Origin: Photobacterium rosenbergii
Lineage (GTDB): Bacteria > Pseudomonadota > Gammaproteobacteria > Enterobacterales > Vibrionaceae
Assembly: GCF_003026455.1 (NCBI RefSeq)
Contig: NZ_PYMB01000016.1
Location: 1 to 64,000, forward strand
DNA: 64,000 nt
Reading direction: 5' to 3'
Shown here piece by piece: positions 7,200-14,660 of the stretch (positions are counted from its first letter, which is position 1; the number at the start of each line of letters is the position of its first letter). The notes under the pieces were generated by a model. That model made no database searches. It saw only the letters and a list, made by a program, of their open reading frames with translations, and was not told where the DNA came from. A program made the position numbers and the translations under genes.

Positions 7200-7442
7200 T
7201 TAATTACCATTCACTAAGCGCTGGTGCAGCGAATCTTTGAGTTCGGCTCTTTGATGTTTGAGTTCGTGCATTGCAACATCATCGATGGGTGAGCCACTTA
7301 ACTCTAACTCGCGAATTTCTTTATCTAAGGAATCGTATTTCAAGGCGTCTTTGGCAAACACCTCATTGTTTGCGGATAAGCTGAATATTACATCTTTAAA
7401 CTCTGGGAACTCACTGAGCAGTGAGTGATCTTCTCCTAACAT
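7200..7442 (-). CDS. YdcH family (DUF465) small helical protein
   Basis: An 80-residue, highly charged, helical protein matching the YdcH/DUF465 family: an N-terminal FPEFKDVIFSL segment, then a coiled-coil-like stretch ending KHQRAELKDSLHQRL, like the family's K-K-x-K-L-x-L-K-D end. Members are small cytoplasmic coiled-coil proteins of uncertain role. An excellent ribosome site, AGGAGGT, precedes the ATG at 7442. The N-terminus is slightly longer than in E. coli YdcH. It is a single-gene unit. Confidence 0.75.
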   Translation of the reverse strand: MLGEDHSLLSEFPEFKDVIFSLSANNEVFAKDALKYDSLDKEIRELELSGSPIDDVAMHELKHQRAELKDSLHQRLVNGN

Positions 7443-7718
7443 ACAACCTCCTAAACCAACCTAAAAAATAGTTAAACTCGGGCTAATTGCACCTAATAGG
7501 ATAGCAGCTTTGGCAGTATCGACCTGACTTCCTTACATAAAATAGAAGAAAGTGTGATTTTACTTTTTGAACCAATACCTTGATCACCTTTTGTCACCAA
7601 TTTCCCTTGGCAGTCAGGCAAACAAAGATGTCAGGTCCTTAAGTTGTGTGAAGTAAAAAGAGGGGTATTGAGTATTCCTTAGCAGGTTAACCCCTCGATT
7701 TTTCAGAGCCGCTAGGGA

Positions 7719-8795
7719 TCAAATCAAGTCGTTCTTGAGTACGGCCCGGAAACGTATCGTGCCGTCTCGCAATTTCTGAATCGCGTCATTGGCAGTGGAA
7801 TGGGTGAACTCTTCTATTATTGGCTTGATATCATTGGCTGCAGCAAAGTCGAGCATTGCGCGCATTTGTTGGCTTGAGCCTATTGGTGAGGAGGAAAGCG
7901 TCAATCGGCCAAACATAAAGGGCATAAGTGTGAAGTTATCGACTTGGTCTGGAACGCCAACAAAGTGAAGCGTACCGTAAGGGCGCATGAGGCCCACATA
8001 GTTGTTTAAATCGATATTGCCTCCTGACACACAAAATAGCAGATAATGAAGTTTACCCGCATTCGCAGCCATGGAATCAGGATCAGAAGAATCAATAAAC
8101 CCTGTTGCACCAAGTTGTTCGCAAAACGCCTTTTTACTCGTACCACGGGATATTGCATAGGTATCGGCTCCCATCTTGGCGGCAAATTGAATGGCCATAT
8201 GGCCTAATCCACCAATCCCGACAATACCCACACGCTTGCCTTTGAGATCCCAACTGTTGCCAGCGTATTCATATAGGGGCGCAGCGACAGTCAGGCCGCC
8301 ACACATCAAGGGGCCTACATATTGCTCCCCATAGCCATCAGGGATTTTAAACAGATATCGGGAGTCAGTTCGCAGATAGGAAGAGAAACCGCCGTGATGG
8401 ATGTGTTCACCGGTCTCGTCAACGGTATTTTCGAAATAGGTAAACTTACGCTCGGGGCAAAGGTTATCTATACCATCAAGGCAATTTTCGCATTCTCCGC
8501 AAGCCTGGCATTGTGCACCCAGTCCGACGACATCACCGACTTTCAGTTCCGTGACGCCAGAGCCAACAGCAATGACATGGCCAACCACTTCATGGCCAGG
8601 AACGAGAGGAAATCTCGATAGTCCCCAGTCATTGTCAATCATATGCTGGTCGGTTGCACAGACACCTGTGTAGGTGACGCGAACATCAGCGTCTAACTTT
8701 GCTAGTGGCTTAGGGGGATATTCATAAGCTTGGACGTGCTCTTTGGCTTGCATTGCTGCCATAGACTTGATTTGAGCGGGGATTTGATCGGCCAT
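7719..8795 (-). CDS. Zinc-dependent NAD(P) alcohol dehydrogenase (cinnamyl-alcohol type)
   Basis: A 358-residue medium-chain dehydrogenase. Catalytic zinc ligands are Cys46 (GVCATD), His68 and Glu69 (PGHEVVGHV). The structural zinc lobe follows with Cys99, Cys102, Cys105 and Cys113. The cofactor-binding motif GIGGLG sits in a Rossmann fold (about 180-186). The closest recognised group is the YahK/cinnamyl alcohol dehydrogenase branch, usually NADPH-dependent and broad on aldehydes. The ATG at 8795 follows AGGAGA; an in-frame start at 8882 has no site and adds an unconserved-looking tail. It lies 100 bases downstream of qnr in the same direction, but has its own strong ribosome site. Confidence 0.88.
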   Translation of the reverse strand: MADQIPAQIKSMAAMQAKEHVQAYEYPPKPLAKLDADVRVTYTGVCATDQHMIDNDWGLSRFPLVPGHEVVGHVIAVGSGVTELKVGDVVGLGAQCQACGECENCLDGIDNLCPERKFTYFENTVDETGEHIHHGGFSSYLRTDSRYLFKIPDGYGEQYVGPLMCGGLTVAAPLYEYAGNSWDLKGKRVGIVGIGGLGHMAIQFAAKMGADTYAISRGTSKKAFCEQLGATGFIDSSDPDSMAANAGKLHYLLFCVSGGNIDLNNYVGLMRPYGTLHFVGVPDQVDNFTLMPFMFGRLTLSSSPIGSSQQMRAMLDFAAANDIKPIIEEFTHSTANDAIQKLRDGTIRFRAVLKNDLI

Positions 8796-8895
8796 TTTGT
8801 CTCTCCTATGTTGGGCCTGTACCCAGTTGCTACCTAATACTTTCGGATAGCGTACTGGGTTAAGTGTAGGAGTTGCTGGCACACCCGGTAGGGGT

Positions 8896-9546
8896 TTAAC
8901 CTGCAGTAATAATTAACCCAAGAGGCTCAAGCAATTGCTCTTGCTGCCAATCACAGATCATGACGCCTTTTAGGCTGACGCGCCTAGGATCAAGCCCGTT
9001 TAGATCAACGTGGCAGAGATTGCACTCTTCGATATCAAATTGTCCCCAACTGTCGGCGGAGAACTCCCCACGGCTGAGATCTGACCCCTTGAGTGAGGCG
9101 CCGAGTAGATTAGCCCCTATCCAGCGGTTTTCGAATAACTCGCATTGCTCCAGCTTTTGGTTTTCTAGATTGGCATAGGCAAGGTTACTGGCCGAGATAT
9201 AGGCTGAGCAAAAGTAGTTATTTGCGGTCAGGTAGTTGGCGAAACTGGCTTGGGAGAAGTTGGCCCCTTTCAAGTTACAGGCCCGAAACTCGATTGCAAA
9301 ACACTGGGCGCCGCGGAAGTTGGCCATACTGAGATCACAGTCTTTAAAGCTGGCTTCTTTGAGTTTGGCAAATTCGAAACGGCAACCTTCGACATCCCCG
9401 CGCTCGATAAATTGGCAATTGATAAACTCGGCCTCGTTCAAATTAGTTCTGCTGAAATTACAGCGGATGAAAGTACAGTTTTCGAACTTGCTGTATTCAA
9501 AGTTTTGCTCTGAAAAATCGTGGTCGAGATAGGTTTGGTCTTTCAT
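8896..9546 (-). CDS. qnr: Qnr family pentapeptide-repeat quinolone resistance protein
   Basis: A 216-residue pentapeptide-repeat protein (A-[DN]-L-x-x and F/C variants throughout), the right-handed quadrilateral beta-helix that mimics DNA and shields gyrase and topoisomerase IV from quinolones. Signature Qnr segments are intact: CELFENRW, GSDLSRG, LDPRRV, and the C-terminal WQQEQLLEPLG dimerisation helix. Length matches plasmid Qnr proteins (214-219). The ATG at 9546 gives that length, although no clear Shine-Dalgarno precedes it. It is surrounded by ordinary chromosomal genes with no mobile element, so it is an intrinsic qnr as in many Vibrionaceae. Two inverted repeats lie upstream; no LexA box was found. 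Confidence 0.92.
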   Translation of the reverse strand: MKDQTYLDHDFSEQNFEYSKFENCTFIRCNFSRTNLNEAEFINCQFIERGDVEGCRFEFAKLKEASFKDCDLSMANFRGAQCFAIEFRACNLKGANFSQASFANYLTANNYFCSAYISASNLAYANLENQKLEQCELFENRWIGANLLGASLKGSDLSRGEFSADSWGQFDIEECNLCHVDLNGLDPRRVSLKGVMICDWQQEQLLEPLGLIITAG

Positions 9547-9613
9547 TGGAAATGCCGTTATTTGTCGTTTTGATGAGGGCAGATTACAGGTAAAACCGGT
9601 TGAAAAGCCAGAG

Positions 9614-9660
9614 AAAAAAACTGTTTGCAACTAGTTTTTTTGATGTCGCCAATATGGCGA
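9614..9660. promoter_or_regulatory. Two inverted repeats upstream of qnr
   Basis: First, AAAAAAACT (9614-9622) and AGTTTTTTT (9633-9641) are perfect 9-bp arms around a 10-base centre. Second, TCGCCA-ATA-TGGCGA (9646-9660) is a perfect 15-bp palindrome. Both lie 68-115 bp before the qnr ATG, where a regulator or a leader hairpin could act. The protein that would bind is unknown. Confidence 0.5.
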
Positions 9661-10123
9661 AAATAAAGGGTTAGATGGGCTTTCTGAGCGGTTTTCTACA
9701 TTTTGTTTAACGCCCGTATCGGAATCGGGAAATGGTTTAACCTATTGGGTATTAGCGCGAATTTGAGGGCTTTGTTTATACGGTGTTTTTTCACCGTAAG
9801 CCAAATAGTGCTCGCTTCAACGAATAGCAATAGTGCGCCTGTTTGCGTAACCAATATCGACGGCGTTGGATGGGACCTGTTGAATAGTTTGATTCGGTGG
9901 CATATGTGGAGATGGCTTGTGCGCCTGGAGGAATTGGCAGCTCTTCGTTAAGCTATTGAGTTGTAGCCTTATAGATCAAAAGAGTACGTATGGCTTTGTG
10001 GATATGCTACTCCCATCACTGTTTATCAACTTGAAACAAAATTGTGACTAGCCCCAGCATCCCTCGTCATGTTTTAATTGCACAATATTCAAAAGAAAAA
10101 AAAAATAATAGTCAGGGATTAAC
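9661..10123. other. Non-coding gap, possible dispersed repeat
   Basis: About 460 bp between qnr and the TraF-like gene. An uninterrupted 82-codon frame at 9703-9951 (+) starts with TTG, has no ribosome site and odd composition (many Trp and Leu), so I do not call it a gene. The string GTTTAAC occurs twice 30 bp apart (9705 and 9735). The stretch has the look of a degenerate dispersed element, but this cannot be shown from one window. The end (10060-10123) is AT-rich and probably holds the downstream promoter. Confidence 0.3.
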
Positions 10124-11272
10124 ATGGTGACAATGAAAAGAGCAGCTGCAGGGATAGCAATGGCCTTTTTGTCGCTCTCAGCAGCGGCTTCAAACACGCT
10201 TTCAGATACACGGAGTGTGGGGATGGGTGGTGTTGGGGTTGCATCGGCCAACTACCTGAGCGCGAGCTTCCATAACCCGGCTCTCGCGACCCAGAATAAA
10301 ACCCATGATCGTTTTGGTATGATCCTTCCTGTAGTTGGTGCGCGAGTTTTTGATGGTGATGATCTGCATGATCGGGTAGATGACTTTCAGGATTTGAATG
10401 ATCTGCTTGCCGTAAACCCTGGTAATAAAGTGCTTGAAGCACAATGGCGTGCAGCCTTGCTAGATCTTGATAACGAACGCATTGATGCTGATGCCAATGT
10501 TGGTATGGTCATTGCGATTCCAAACCGTGTTGTCAGCACCAACTTCTTTGTATCGAGTCATGCGACGGCAATATTAACCACAGATATCGATGAGAACGAT
10601 CTAAATAATAATGAGATCAAGAACTCCAATGCCCAAGGGGTTGTCGGGGGAACCGTTGACATTGGTTTTACTTTTGCCAAAGAGTTCATTTTTCTAGATC
10701 GCGACCTCAGCCTTGGTATTTCGCCGAAATTCCAACAACTTTTGGCTTATAACTATCAAGATAACATCGACACCTTCGATGATGATGACTTTGATTTCAG
10801 TTCTGATTATGTCGATAAATCAGCATTCAATGCAGACTTGGGTGCAGCCTACGCCCTAAGCCGTAATGTTATGTTGGGTTTGAGCGCCCAGAACCTGTTC
10901 TCACAGTCATTGAAAACCAACATAAGCAATGGTGTCCAGGCAACTTACGAAGTGAAGGCACAATACACAGCAGCTGTTGCCTATAACCACCCACGTTTTA
11001 CAGTTGCCGCAGATGTGGATCTAAACAGCAACCAGCCGTTCAAAGAAAAGTCTTACAAAACCCAGTTTGCCCGTATCGGCCTTGAAGCCGACGCCTGGCG
11101 TTTTGCTCAGCTGCGCTTGGGTTACATCCATAGCATGACTGATTACGCTGATGACTTAATTACTGCTGGTATTGGCTTGAAGCCATTTGGCAAGTTCGGT
11201 TTGGACATTGCCGCATTGTATGGTGATGAAGACAACTACGGTGCCTCAGCCCAGTTAGTGTTCCACTTCTGA
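10124..11272 (+). CDS. TraF-type outer membrane beta-barrel protein
   Basis: A 382-residue protein with a signal peptide (residues 1-22, ending SAAASN) and an OMPP1/TraF_2-like barrel. RSVGMGGVGVASANYLSASFHNPA near the N-terminus is typical of the group often annotated as conjugal transfer protein TraF. Alternating strands continue to a C-terminal Phe (LVFHF), the usual outer membrane insertion signal. No conjugation genes are nearby, so the name reflects homology only; a role in envelope transport or structure is more likely. The ATG at 10124 has AGGGA 5 bases upstream; another ATG at 10133 is possible. It is a single-gene unit with its own terminator. Confidence 0.75.
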   Translation: MVTMKRAAAGIAMAFLSLSAAASNTLSDTRSVGMGGVGVASANYLSASFHNPALATQNKTHDRFGMILPVVGARVFDGDDLHDRVDDFQDLNDLLAVNPGNKVLEAQWRAALLDLDNERIDADANVGMVIAIPNRVVSTNFFVSSHATAILTTDIDENDLNNNEIKNSNAQGVVGGTVDIGFTFAKEFIFLDRDLSLGISPKFQQLLAYNYQDNIDTFDDDDFDFSSDYVDKSAFNADLGAAYALSRNVMLGLSAQNLFSQSLKTNISNGVQATYEVKAQYTAAVAYNHPRFTVAADVDLNSNQPFKEKSYKTQFARIGLEADAWRFAQLRLGYIHSMTDYADDLITAGIGLKPFGKFGLDIAALYGDEDNYGASAQLVFHF

Positions 11273-11293
11273 TAGTATTTCTCGAAAAATCAG

Positions 11294-11331
11294 AAAAGGC
11301 GCTTGTTACATTAATAACAAGCGTCTTTTTT
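11294..11331. terminator. Bidirectional terminator between traF-like gene and nitroreductase
   Basis: Arms AAAAGGCGCTTGTTA (11294-11308) and TAACAAGCGTCTTTT (11314-11328) form a long stem with one mismatch or wobble. T-rich flanks on both strands let it serve both convergent genes. Confidence 0.85.
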
Positions 11332-11357
11332 ATGCATTTCTTAGGTCATCGGCTTAA

Positions 11358-12140
11358 TTATTTTGAGTGATTCATGAAACCTTGTTTCTCTAGGTAGTGA
11401 AGGACGGTTTCCGAAAAACCAATATGGGATTCACGGGTATATTTCAGGCTGGTATAGATCTGCGCTAGGTTCTGAACATCGGATACTTCGATTTTTTCTT
11501 TTAGCTCTGGGTATGACATATACCGGTTCCAGCCGTCAGTCTCACGCTGGTGGTAGATAGCTTGAATCTCTTCATCAGTATGGTCGTGGTAGGTTTCGCT
11601 GTGAACCAAACCATCTAATGGGAGGCGATCTCTGGTTTCTGGCGCTTCATCTGCGTACCCCAGTGAGTAGCCGACCACGGGTACGACACCTGGTGGGAGC
11701 TCTAGGATCTCGCCAATTTTGTCGCAGTTCGCCAGCGTTGAACCCATATAGCAAAGCCCCAATCCCTTAGCTTCAGCGGCAATAGCGACATTTTGCGACA
11801 CTAATGTCGCATCGATAGCGGCAATCATGAAACTCATGAAGTTATCAAAATTGGGTTTGGCGTCGTTGAGCGCCAGCCATTTCTTCATCCGTCTGAAATC
11901 GGCACAAAAGGTGAGCAATACCGGGGCATCAATTACCATATTCTGCTGCATATGCGGTTCGAACAACGACTCTCGGCGGGCCTTGTCTTTGGTCACAATG
12001 ATGGAATATGACTGCATGTTGCCGGAAGATGAAGCCCTTATCCCCGCTTGTAGAATTTCAGAGAGTACATCGTCGCTTACTGGTTGATCGGTATATTGGC
12101 GAATAGAGCGGTGGGATTGAAGATGAGAGAGAATGTCCAC
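11358..12140 (-). CDS. NADPH-dependent flavin nitroreductase (NfsA/FRP group)
   Basis: A 260-residue FMN oxidoreductase of the oxygen-insensitive nitroreductase fold. The N-terminus MDILSHLQSHRSIRQYTDQPV and ASSSGNMQSYS are the FMN-phosphate-binding segments of NfsA/Frp-type enzymes. GLGLCYMGS and VVPVVGYSLGY match later conserved parts. Such enzymes reduce nitroaromatics, quinones or free flavin with NADPH. The start is a GTG at 12140 with AAGGA 6 bases upstream. The gene stands alone, convergent with the TraF-like gene. Confidence 0.85.
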   Translation of the reverse strand: MDILSHLQSHRSIRQYTDQPVSDDVLSEILQAGIRASSSGNMQSYSIIVTKDKARRESLFEPHMQQNMVIDAPVLLTFCADFRRMKKWLALNDAKPNFDNFMSFMIAAIDATLVSQNVAIAAEAKGLGLCYMGSTLANCDKIGEILELPPGVVPVVGYSLGYADEAPETRDRLPLDGLVHSETYHDHTDEEIQAIYHQRETDGWNRYMSYPELKEKIEVSDVQNLAQIYTSLKYTRESHIGFSETVLHYLEKQGFMNHSK

Positions 12141-12358
12141 GGTGCGTCCTTACTTCGTGATGGAGAAAATAGTCCAAGCCTGATGATACTAGGCACGAAT
12201 AATTTAATGTAAAAATGCCATTTTTGTAAGGGGCTTTACTCATTCGTATTCAAGGTTGAGGTTTATTTAGACCTTGAGCGAATAAATGCCACTAACACCT
12301 TTACAGTATCTTTCGTTTATGTGATTAAAAAGTTGATATTGAGAAAAAAAGGTGAGCC

Positions 12359-12743
12359 ATGAGAATATATATCAAGCCTGCAATGTTTATTGCACTGACG
12401 ATTTCATTTAATAGTATGGCGTCTATAGATTGTAGCGGCTTAACAGGTTGTGAAAGGAAGTTTTGTGAATTGGAGTACCAAATAGAAAAAGCAAAACAAG
12501 CAAATAATCAATATAAGGTTGATGGTTTGAAAAAAGCGTTGAAAGCCGCCAGATTAACAGCTAAAAGCAAAGTTACAACATAATAAGCAAGAAACAGAAC
12601 ACAAAATTTCTGAACTGAATGATAAAATTGAAAGGGCACGACAGAGTGGAAATTCAGATAAGGTTATAAAATATCAGGAAAAATTAAAGAAAAAGAAAAC
12701 TAAGCTAGAGAATATAAGCCAAGAACTCTCTGAATATTCATAG
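12359..12743 (+). pseudogene. DUF1090 (YqjC-like) periplasmic protein, frameshifted
   Basis: The first frame (12359-12583) encodes a signal peptide (MRIYIKPAMFIALTISFNSMA) and the N-terminal half of a DUF1090 protein: CERKFCELEYQIEKAKQ and KVDGLKKALKAAR, matching the YqjC IDGLNKAL segment. It stops at TAA 12581. From about 12558 the next frame continues the same family: KQETEHKISELNDKIERA, then a charged coiled coil ending at TAG 12743. The two halves lie in different frames, so a 1-base indel between about 12556 and 12583 has split the gene. It could be a true pseudogene, a sequencing error, or a shortened but expressed first half. Confidence 0.8.
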
Positions 12744-12890
12744 ATATTTATTCATTGGTTTTCTAAATTGAGTAGATTGTTATAATCCGCTTGACCTTAC
12801 TAATCAAAAGCGCATACTGACCTTATCAGCAAGGAATAAAATAATAAATTCCATTTGAAGTTATTACTTATTTTTTATAAGGAGTAAGTT

Positions 12891-13625
12891 ATGTTTGAAT
12901 CTAGAGAAGGTCAAGCAGTCCCTCAGGTTACTTTCCATACACGGCAAGGTGATCAATGGGTAGATATTACTACGACAGAGTTGTTCTCAAATAAAACTGT
13001 CATTGTTTTCTCATTACCAGGTGCATTTACACCAACTTGCTCAAGTTCGCATTTACCTCGTTATAATGAACTGGCGTCGGTATTTAAAGAAAATGGAATT
13101 GACAATATTTTATGTGTATCGGTCAATGATACTTTTGTAATGAATGCCTGGAAGGCAGATCAAGAAGCTGAAAATATCACTTTCATTCCGGACGGTAACG
13201 GTGAGTTTACCAATGGTATGGGTATGTTAGTTGCCAAAAACGATTTAGGTTTTGGTGATCGCTCTTGGCGTTACAGCATGTTGGTTAAAAACGGTATTGT
13301 TGAGAAGATGTTCATTGAAAACGATGAACCGGGTGACCCATTCAAGGTGTCTGATGCCGATACTATGCTGAACTTTGTTGCTCCTGAGCATAAGTTACAG
13401 CAATCAATCACTGTAATCACCAAACCGGGCTGCCCTTTCTGTGCAAAAGCCAAACAAAGCTTGATTGATAGAGGCCTTCAGTATGAAGAAGTGGTTTTAG
13501 GAAAAGACGCAACAATTGTTAGCTTACGTGCTATTTCAGGGCGCAGTACAGTACCTCAGGTATTTATCGGCGGTGAACATATTGGCGGTAGTGAAGAACT
13601 TGATGCTTTCTTGTCCGGTAAATAG
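12891..13625 (+). CDS. Hybrid peroxiredoxin-glutaredoxin (Prx5-Grx fusion)
   Basis: A 244-residue fusion enzyme that reduces peroxides using glutathione. The peroxiredoxin-5 domain (about 1-165) has the peroxidatic Cys50 in PGAFTPTC. The glutaredoxin domain (about 172-244) has the CPFC active site (Cys181, Cys184) and the TVP cis-proline loop. Architecture and length match the Haemophilus influenzae hybrid Prx5. The ATG at 12891 follows ATAAGGAG. Members often lie near oxyR, but no oxyR is seen here. A terminator follows at 13768. Confidence 0.95.
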   Translation: MFESREGQAVPQVTFHTRQGDQWVDITTTELFSNKTVIVFSLPGAFTPTCSSSHLPRYNELASVFKENGIDNILCVSVNDTFVMNAWKADQEAENITFIPDGNGEFTNGMGMLVAKNDLGFGDRSWRYSMLVKNGIVEKMFIENDEPGDPFKVSDADTMLNFVAPEHKLQQSITVITKPGCPFCAKAKQSLIDRGLQYEEVVLGKDATIVSLRAISGRSTVPQVFIGGEHIGGSEELDAFLSGK

Positions 13626-13767
13626 CGTATGATTTTAATATAAAGCATAAGTGATAATTTGAAATTCTAATTTTCATTTTTATCTATTTATAATAAATAT
13701 CTAAATTGTATTATGTTTATAGCTAAAGCTAATCGTTCTAGTTAGAATATTCCTGTTCTTGTCATTT

Positions 13768-13794
13768 GGCGGACCTTTATGGTCCGTCTTTTTT
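13768..13794 (+). terminator. Terminator of the Prx-Grx gene
   Basis: An 8-bp stem GGCGGACC / GGTCCGTC with loop TTTAT and one G-T wobble is followed by six T. Confidence 0.85.
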
Positions 13795-13805
13795 ATGTTT
13801 TAATG

Positions 13806-13840
13806 AAAAAAAGGCGTATCATCATTATAGATAATACGTC
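13806..13840 (-). terminator. Terminator of the minus-strand hydrolase gene
   Basis: Read on the minus strand, GACGTATTATC pairs with GATGATACGCC (one mismatch and one wobble), followed by seven T. It lies 64 bases past the hydrolase stop. A smaller hairpin, AAGTCA / TGACTT (13842-13857), sits between. Confidence 0.75.
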
Positions 13841-13904
13841 TAAGTCATATTTGACTTGGAATACACATTTTACTCGTTTTTCGTTTTAGGCTGATTGACT
13901 TACT

Positions 13905-14414
13905 TTACCCTAAGCTAGGGTTAGCCCAATCATTAATTATTTTTCCAATGAGAGGTATATTTGAGTACTGGTGGCGTTCGCCAGTGACTTCTTTACAAGT
14001 AATGTGTTCCATGTTCAAAAGGACATGATTTATTTCTTGGTATGAACCAAAAGGGTCATGACTCTCTTGAATAATAAGAACGGGTAATCCGTGGTTATTT
14101 AAAGCCGGTAATAACTCTTTTTCAATATTTGAGTATATACTCCACGCAATACCAATAAATACAAGTCTATCCCAACTGATTTTTTGCTGAGATTTTAGTG
14201 TAATTAATGTACCAATTGATTTAGTGATAACCACATCGTAGTGCCCTGATGGAAGGTGTTCTATTTCTGTCTCTACATTAAAGTCTTGCTCGAGATCCCA
14301 AGCATTATATCGATGTACATCAATATTTTCGTTTGACCACGGTGTAGTCGCTATTATTTTTTCAAGCCAAGTTTGTGTCGCAGGCATTTTTCCAGGTATT
14401 GCTAAAATCTTCAT
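13905..14414 (-). CDS. Small alpha/beta hydrolase-like protein
   Basis: A 169-residue cytoplasmic protein resembling short alpha/beta hydrolases of the RBBP9/YdeN kind. A putative catalytic triad can be placed: Ser66 in the nucleophile elbow KSIGTL, Asp120 in ESHDPFG and His148 in GERHQY. The elbow departs from the G-x-S-x-G consensus (first Gly replaced by Lys), so activity is uncertain. The ATG at 14414 has a weak ribosome site. Local base composition is AT-rich compared with the flanking mscK gene. A perfect CRP consensus lies 62-78 bp before the start. Confidence 0.6.
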   Translation of the reverse strand: MKILAIPGKMPATQTWLEKIIATTPWSNENIDVHRYNAWDLEQDFNVETEIEHLPSGHYDVVITKSIGTLITLKSQQKISWDRLVFIGIAWSIYSNIEKELLPALNNHGLPVLIIQESHDPFGSYQEINHVLLNMEHITCKEVTGERHQYSNIPLIGKIINDWANPSLG

Positions 14415-14476
14415 TATATTGATCTTAAATCTCTATTTCTCGAGATGGATTATGTCTGTAGTTGCCATGTGTATTC

Positions 14477-14492
14477 TGTGATTTGAATCACA
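14477..14492. promoter_or_regulatory. Perfect CRP-type site
   Basis: TGTGA-TTTGAA-TCACA matches the CRP consensus TGTGA-N6-TCACA at all ten positions. It lies 63 bp before the minus-strand hydrolase start and 169 bp before the channel gene, so it more likely serves the hydrolase. A second inverted repeat, ATTGAAC-GTTAT-GTTCAAT, lies at 14530-14548. Confidence 0.7.
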
Positions 14493-14660
14493 AAAAATTG
14501 TGTGTTTATCGTGGCAGATAATCAATATTATTGAACGTTATGTTCAATGAAAATTAATGCTGTTATCACTTATCTCTCAAAAAATTATTATTGTTGGTAA
14601 CCCCTAAGTAGTGCTGCGGACTACACTTTAACATTAGCTGTGTGCTTGGAGGTTGCGTGA

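Noticed and set aside
9546-9660. A LexA/SOS box before qnr
   Set aside because: The best string, CTGTTTGCAACTAG, has the wrong spacing and right half for CTGT-N8-ACAG.
9703-9951. An 82-codon frame and an attC-like reading of GTTTAAC and GTTAAGC
   Set aside because: No ribosome site or family match for the frame; the core-like strings are about 240 bp apart, their inner arms do not pair, and no integrase or cassette array is present.
10124-11272. A conjugative element implied by the TraF name
   Set aside because: No other tra, mob or integrase genes occur; this TraF-type barrel is common on chromosomes of the group.
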